Source: Gilliamella sp. Pra-s52 (GTDB lineage Bacteria > Pseudomonadota > Gammaproteobacteria > Enterobacterales > Orbaceae). From it: a stretch of DNA of 64,000 nt. The notes below the pieces were generated by a model. That model was not told the origin of the DNA and ran no database searches. It saw only the letters and a list, made by a program, of their open reading frames with translations. This document shows, in pieces, positions 61,586-64,000 of the stretch. Both the position numbers and the translations under genes were made by a program. The first letter of the stretch is position 1; the number at the start of each line of letters is the position of its first letter. The stretch spans positions 1-64,000 of the forward strand of contig NZ_WTEY01000011.1 of NCBI RefSeq assembly GCF_009795805.1, in the 5' to 3' direction.

Positions 61586-62113
61586 ATGCAAAACTACCCA
61601 CAATACAGTAGTAAACAAAAATGGATCCATTGGTTAACATTAGTATTGATTGTGCTCACCTATTTATTGGTGCAGTTCAAAGTAACGTTATCACCCTATT
61701 TAGGTGGTATGTTTAATATTTATTTATTTCATAAATCATTTGGTGTGCTGATTTTGGGGATAACACTGTGGCGCTTTATCGTCATTAAGCAAGATGGAGT
61801 GCCTGATGTGTTACCCAAAACACACAAACGACAACGTATTTTGTCAAAATCGGTACAAGGTTTTATTTATCTTTCACTGATTATTGTGCCTCTTTCTGGT
61901 TATTTAATGAGTAGTCGTTCACTGAGTTTTTTAGGTGTTATCTCTATTCCTGCTATTGATATGCCAAATAAAGCTTATCAATTATTTCATCAAATTCACC
62001 AAGTCAGTGCCTATTTATTGTTAGCTTTACTTATTGTACATATAGTCGGCGCTTTGTTTCATTATGTTTGGATTAAAGATAAAGTATTACAGTCAATGTT
62101 AAAACGTAGTTAA
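61586..62113 (+). CDS. cytochrome b561 family protein
   Basis: A four-helix diheme cytochrome b561 of 175 aa, resembling E. coli CybB. Heme-ligand histidines are visible in IHWLTLV, LFHKSFG, FHQIHQVSAY and HIVGALFHY. It moves electrons across or within the inner membrane, typically with quinone. It lies 15 bp after msrA and 40 bp before msrB; whether it serves methionine repair is an open inference. Confidence 0.88.
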   Translation: MQNYPQYSSKQKWIHWLTLVLIVLTYLLVQFKVTLSPYLGGMFNIYLFHKSFGVLILGITLWRFIVIKQDGVPDVLPKTHKRQRILSKSVQGFIYLSLIIVPLSGYLMSSRSLSFLGVISIPAIDMPNKAYQLFHQIHQVSAYLLLALLIVHIVGALFHYVWIKDKVLQSMLKRS

Positions 62114-62153
62114 TCAACATAATTAGAACAAACAACATAATATAAGGTGGCTT

Positions 62154-62597
62154 ATGGATAATACAATGAAAGAAAAAGCGCTATCAGTATTAACACCTAT
62201 GCAATATCATATTACGCAACGAAATGGTACTGAACCACCCTTTGATAATCAATTTTATGCCAATTATCGGGAGGGTATCTATGTCGATATCGTATCGGGA
62301 GAACCACTATTTACTTCGTTAGATAAATTTGATTCAGGCTGTGGCTGGCCAACTTTTTCAAAACCGATAGAAAAGCGCAATATTGTTGAAAAAAAGGATA
62401 CCAGCTTTGGTATGCGCCGTACCGAGGTTCGATCGGCTGGCGCCGATTCACATCTTGGTCATGTGTTTAATGATGGTCCTAAAGAGCTTGGTGGGCTACG
62501 CTATTGCATCAATTCGGCCGCGTTACGATTTATTCCGAAAGATGAACTTGAAGATGCTGGGTATGGACAGTATTTAAAGCTATTTGATAAATCATAA
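62154..62597 (+). CDS. msrB: peptide-methionine (R)-S-oxide reductase
   Basis: Repairs Met-R-sulfoxide. 147 aa. CGWPTF, HLGHVF and the catalytic RYCINSAAL are intact. The structural zinc cysteine pairs of E. coli MsrB are missing (e.g. [10 protein letters not shown] where CGNCDAHLG is usual), so it is the zinc-free type. No signal peptide. Third gene of the msrA-cytb-msrB run. Confidence 0.94.
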   Translation: MDNTMKEKALSVLTPMQYHITQRNGTEPPFDNQFYANYREGIYVDIVSGEPLFTSLDKFDSGCGWPTFSKPIEKRNIVEKKDTSFGMRRTEVRSAGADSHLGHVFNDGPKELGGLRYCINSAALRFIPKDELEDAGYGQYLKLFDKS

Positions 62598-62623
62598 ATA
62601 AAACCAAATCATCCAATCCTCAA

Positions 62624-62660
62624 ATAAAAATCCTATCATCTCAACAAAGATGATAGGATT
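62624..62660 (-). terminator. terminator after lptG
   Basis: A perfect 13-bp stem AATCCTATCATCT (62629-62641) with AGATGATAGGATT (62648-62660) is followed on the minus strand by TTTTTATTTG. It lies between converging msrB and lptG and serves lptG best. Confidence 0.8.
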
Positions 62661-62711
62661 GATAAAAACACCGTTAGCTTAGCTTTTCGTTTGAATTTAG
62701 TTTGTTTGAAC

Positions 62712-63776
62712 TTAGTTTTTTCGCTTAAATAAAATATAACTAATTAATAAAAACACAAAACTTGTGATAAGCGATCCAATCAATGGGTAAATGCCCATTA
62801 CAATGCTGACTTGGGCAAACAAATTATCGGCAATATAAAACAAGAAACCAAAGCTAATGCCAATGACTACACGAATCCCCATCGACACGCTACGCAGTGG
62901 ACCAAAAATAAACGATAGGGCTAACAACATCATCACCGCCACTGAAACAGGCTTAATAAGCTTTTTCCAAAACAGTAAATCGTAATATTTGGTATCTTGC
63001 CCTGAGCTTTTTAGATATTGTGAATATTGATAAAGCCCAGAGGCTGACAACGAATCAGGATCAAATGCAACAATGCTGAGTTTGTCGGGTGTAATATTGG
63101 TTTGCCAAGGAATAGAGACCATATTGACGCCCACCACCTTATTGGGTTCTGTTAGGTCGTTCTTTTCGATTTGTGATAAAGTCCAAGCATTATTTTCATA
63201 AACACCATAAGCGGCGTGAGTAATGGATTGTAATTTATTTTGATCGACCGAATAGATATACACATTTGAAATTGAATTATCGTTATTTATATGCCCAATA
63301 AATATATAATCATTCCCATCTTTTGCCCAAAGACTGCCTTGCTCAACCATTAGCGAATTACCGTACAGTTTTTCAGAACGCATATTACGCGCAGTTTGTT
63401 CACTTACAGGAGCAACCCATTCACCAATTGCCATAGTAATCAATACTAAAGGTATGGCTGTTTTCATTACAGCAAAGGCAATTTTAAAACGGCTAAAGCC
63501 AGAGGTTTCCATCACGGTTAGTTCACTATGTGACGCAAGGATTCCCAAGCCAATTAAAGCACCCAATAATGCTGCCATCGGGAAGAACACTTCTAAATCT
63601 TTTGGCACCATCAACAGTGTGTAAATACCGACAGAAAACGCATCATAATCAACTTTGATTTTTCGAAGTTGATCAATAAAACGGATAATTCCCGATAAGC
63701 TGATCAACAAAAAAAGACTAACACCAATGGTGCTTAAAATAGTTTTACCTATGTAACGGTCTAAAATCGAAAACAC
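62712..63776 (-). CDS. lptG: LPS export permease LptG
   Basis: A 354-aa inner-membrane subunit of the LptB2FG transporter that extracts lipopolysaccharide (E. coli LptG 360). Three N-terminal and three C-terminal helices enclose a periplasmic jellyroll domain (about 140-260). The segment ASHSELTVMETSGFSRFKI is the coupling helix for LptB. It follows lptF by 10 bp. Confidence 0.95.
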   Translation of the reverse strand: MFSILDRYIGKTILSTIGVSLFLLISLSGIIRFIDQLRKIKVDYDAFSVGIYTLLMVPKDLEVFFPMAALLGALIGLGILASHSELTVMETSGFSRFKIAFAVMKTAIPLVLITMAIGEWVAPVSEQTARNMRSEKLYGNSLMVEQGSLWAKDGNDYIFIGHINNDNSISNVYIYSVDQNKLQSITHAAYGVYENNAWTLSQIEKNDLTEPNKVVGVNMVSIPWQTNITPDKLSIVAFDPDSLSASGLYQYSQYLKSSGQDTKYYDLLFWKKLIKPVSVAVMMLLALSFIFGPLRSVSMGIRVVIGISFGFLFYIADNLFAQVSIVMGIYPLIGSLITSFVFLLISYILFKRKN

Positions 63777-63786
63777 GCATATCTCC

Positions 63787-64000
63787 TTAAGATGCCGAAT
63801 ATTTTAAGCGAAGTTTGCGCATAAATAGGCTATCCCAACAATTTAACATTAGTGCTAATAAAAAGTAACCGATATTCAAAATGTAAAACCAAAAATCAGG
63901 TTCTAACCGACCTTTACCTGCATTGGCCTTAATCGAACTGGCCGATAAAAAGTAAACCAAATAAAGCAACAAAGCAGGAAAAACTTGTGCAAGACGTCCT
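63787..64000 (-). CDS. lptF: LPS export permease LptF, C-terminal part
   Basis: Only the last ~70 codons are in the window; the start lies beyond 64000. The readable end (GRLAQVFPALLLYLVYF, then LEPDFWFYILNIGYFLLALMLNCWDS) matches the last membrane helices of LptF. It pairs with LptG directly downstream. Confidence 0.9.
   Translation of the reverse strand, partial: GRLAQVFPALLLYLVYFLSASSIKANAGKGRLEPDFWFYILNIGYFLLALMLNCWDSLFMRKLRLKYSAS

Overview
The window reads as a chromosomal segment of an AT-rich gammaproteobacterium, most likely an Orbaceae member such as a Gilliamella-like insect-gut symbiont. That placement is inference. It rests on many gammaproteobacterial gene orders (rpsF-priB-rpsR-rplI, hinT-lpoB-nagZ, usg-truA, murB near birA, lptF-lptG, yjjI-yjjW beside deo genes), low GC throughout, and several genes that look Firmicute-like. 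No rRNA, tRNA, CRISPR array or intact insertion sequence was seen.

Layout. 1-4.4 kb: a possible gene fragment, tex and an orphan lipoprotein. 4.7-17.5 kb: a nucleoside and nucleotide scavenging cluster on the minus strand. It holds periplasmic nucleotidases (ushA, cpdB), a NupG-type nucleoside permease, deaminases (cdd, add), phosphorylases (a Bacillus-type pyrimidine nucleoside phosphorylase and deoD), phosphopentomutase deoB, and the glycyl radical enzyme pair yjjI-yjjW. The aldolase gene deoC is not present. 18-21 kb: murB, a YcaD-type transporter and birA. 21-25 kb: a His/Cys-rich zinc-type P-ATPase and a CytR-like LacI-family regulator. 25-29.6 kb: an orphan exported protein, usg, truA and dnaB. 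29.6-33.2 kb: a sitABCD metal ABC operon behind a Fur-like box. 33.6-35.5 kb: an L-lactate-dehydrogenase-family gene and another orphan exported protein. 36-42.3 kb: a beta-glucoside PTS operon (GH1, IIB, PRD regulator, IIA, an unknown membrane protein, IIC). 42.5-46.4 kb: ggt, then an esterase, chaB and a YciI-like gene.

That last block is bracketed by two direct copies of the rplI 3' end plus its terminator, which looks like an insertion or duplication scar. 46.6-51.6 kb: rplI-rpsR-priB-rpsF with a possible S6:S18 leader, then hinT-lpoB-nagZ and a short tyrR lacking the ACT domain. 51.8-58.8 kb: a very AT-rich surface-glycan cluster encoding a HAD-like protein, a GT2 glycosyltransferase, a pyruvyl transferase-like protein, and a degenerate-HAD/RgpF fusion. 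It is followed by a broken rmlB remnant. 59.8-64 kb: a DUF421 protein, ybiI, msrA-cytochrome b561-msrB, and lptG with partial lptF.

The items most worth a second look are the HAD/pseudo-HAD glycan cluster, the rplI-end direct repeats around a 2.2-kb insert, a four-copy intergenic repeat of about 40 bp, and the glycyl radical enzyme coupled to a nucleoside pathway without deoC.
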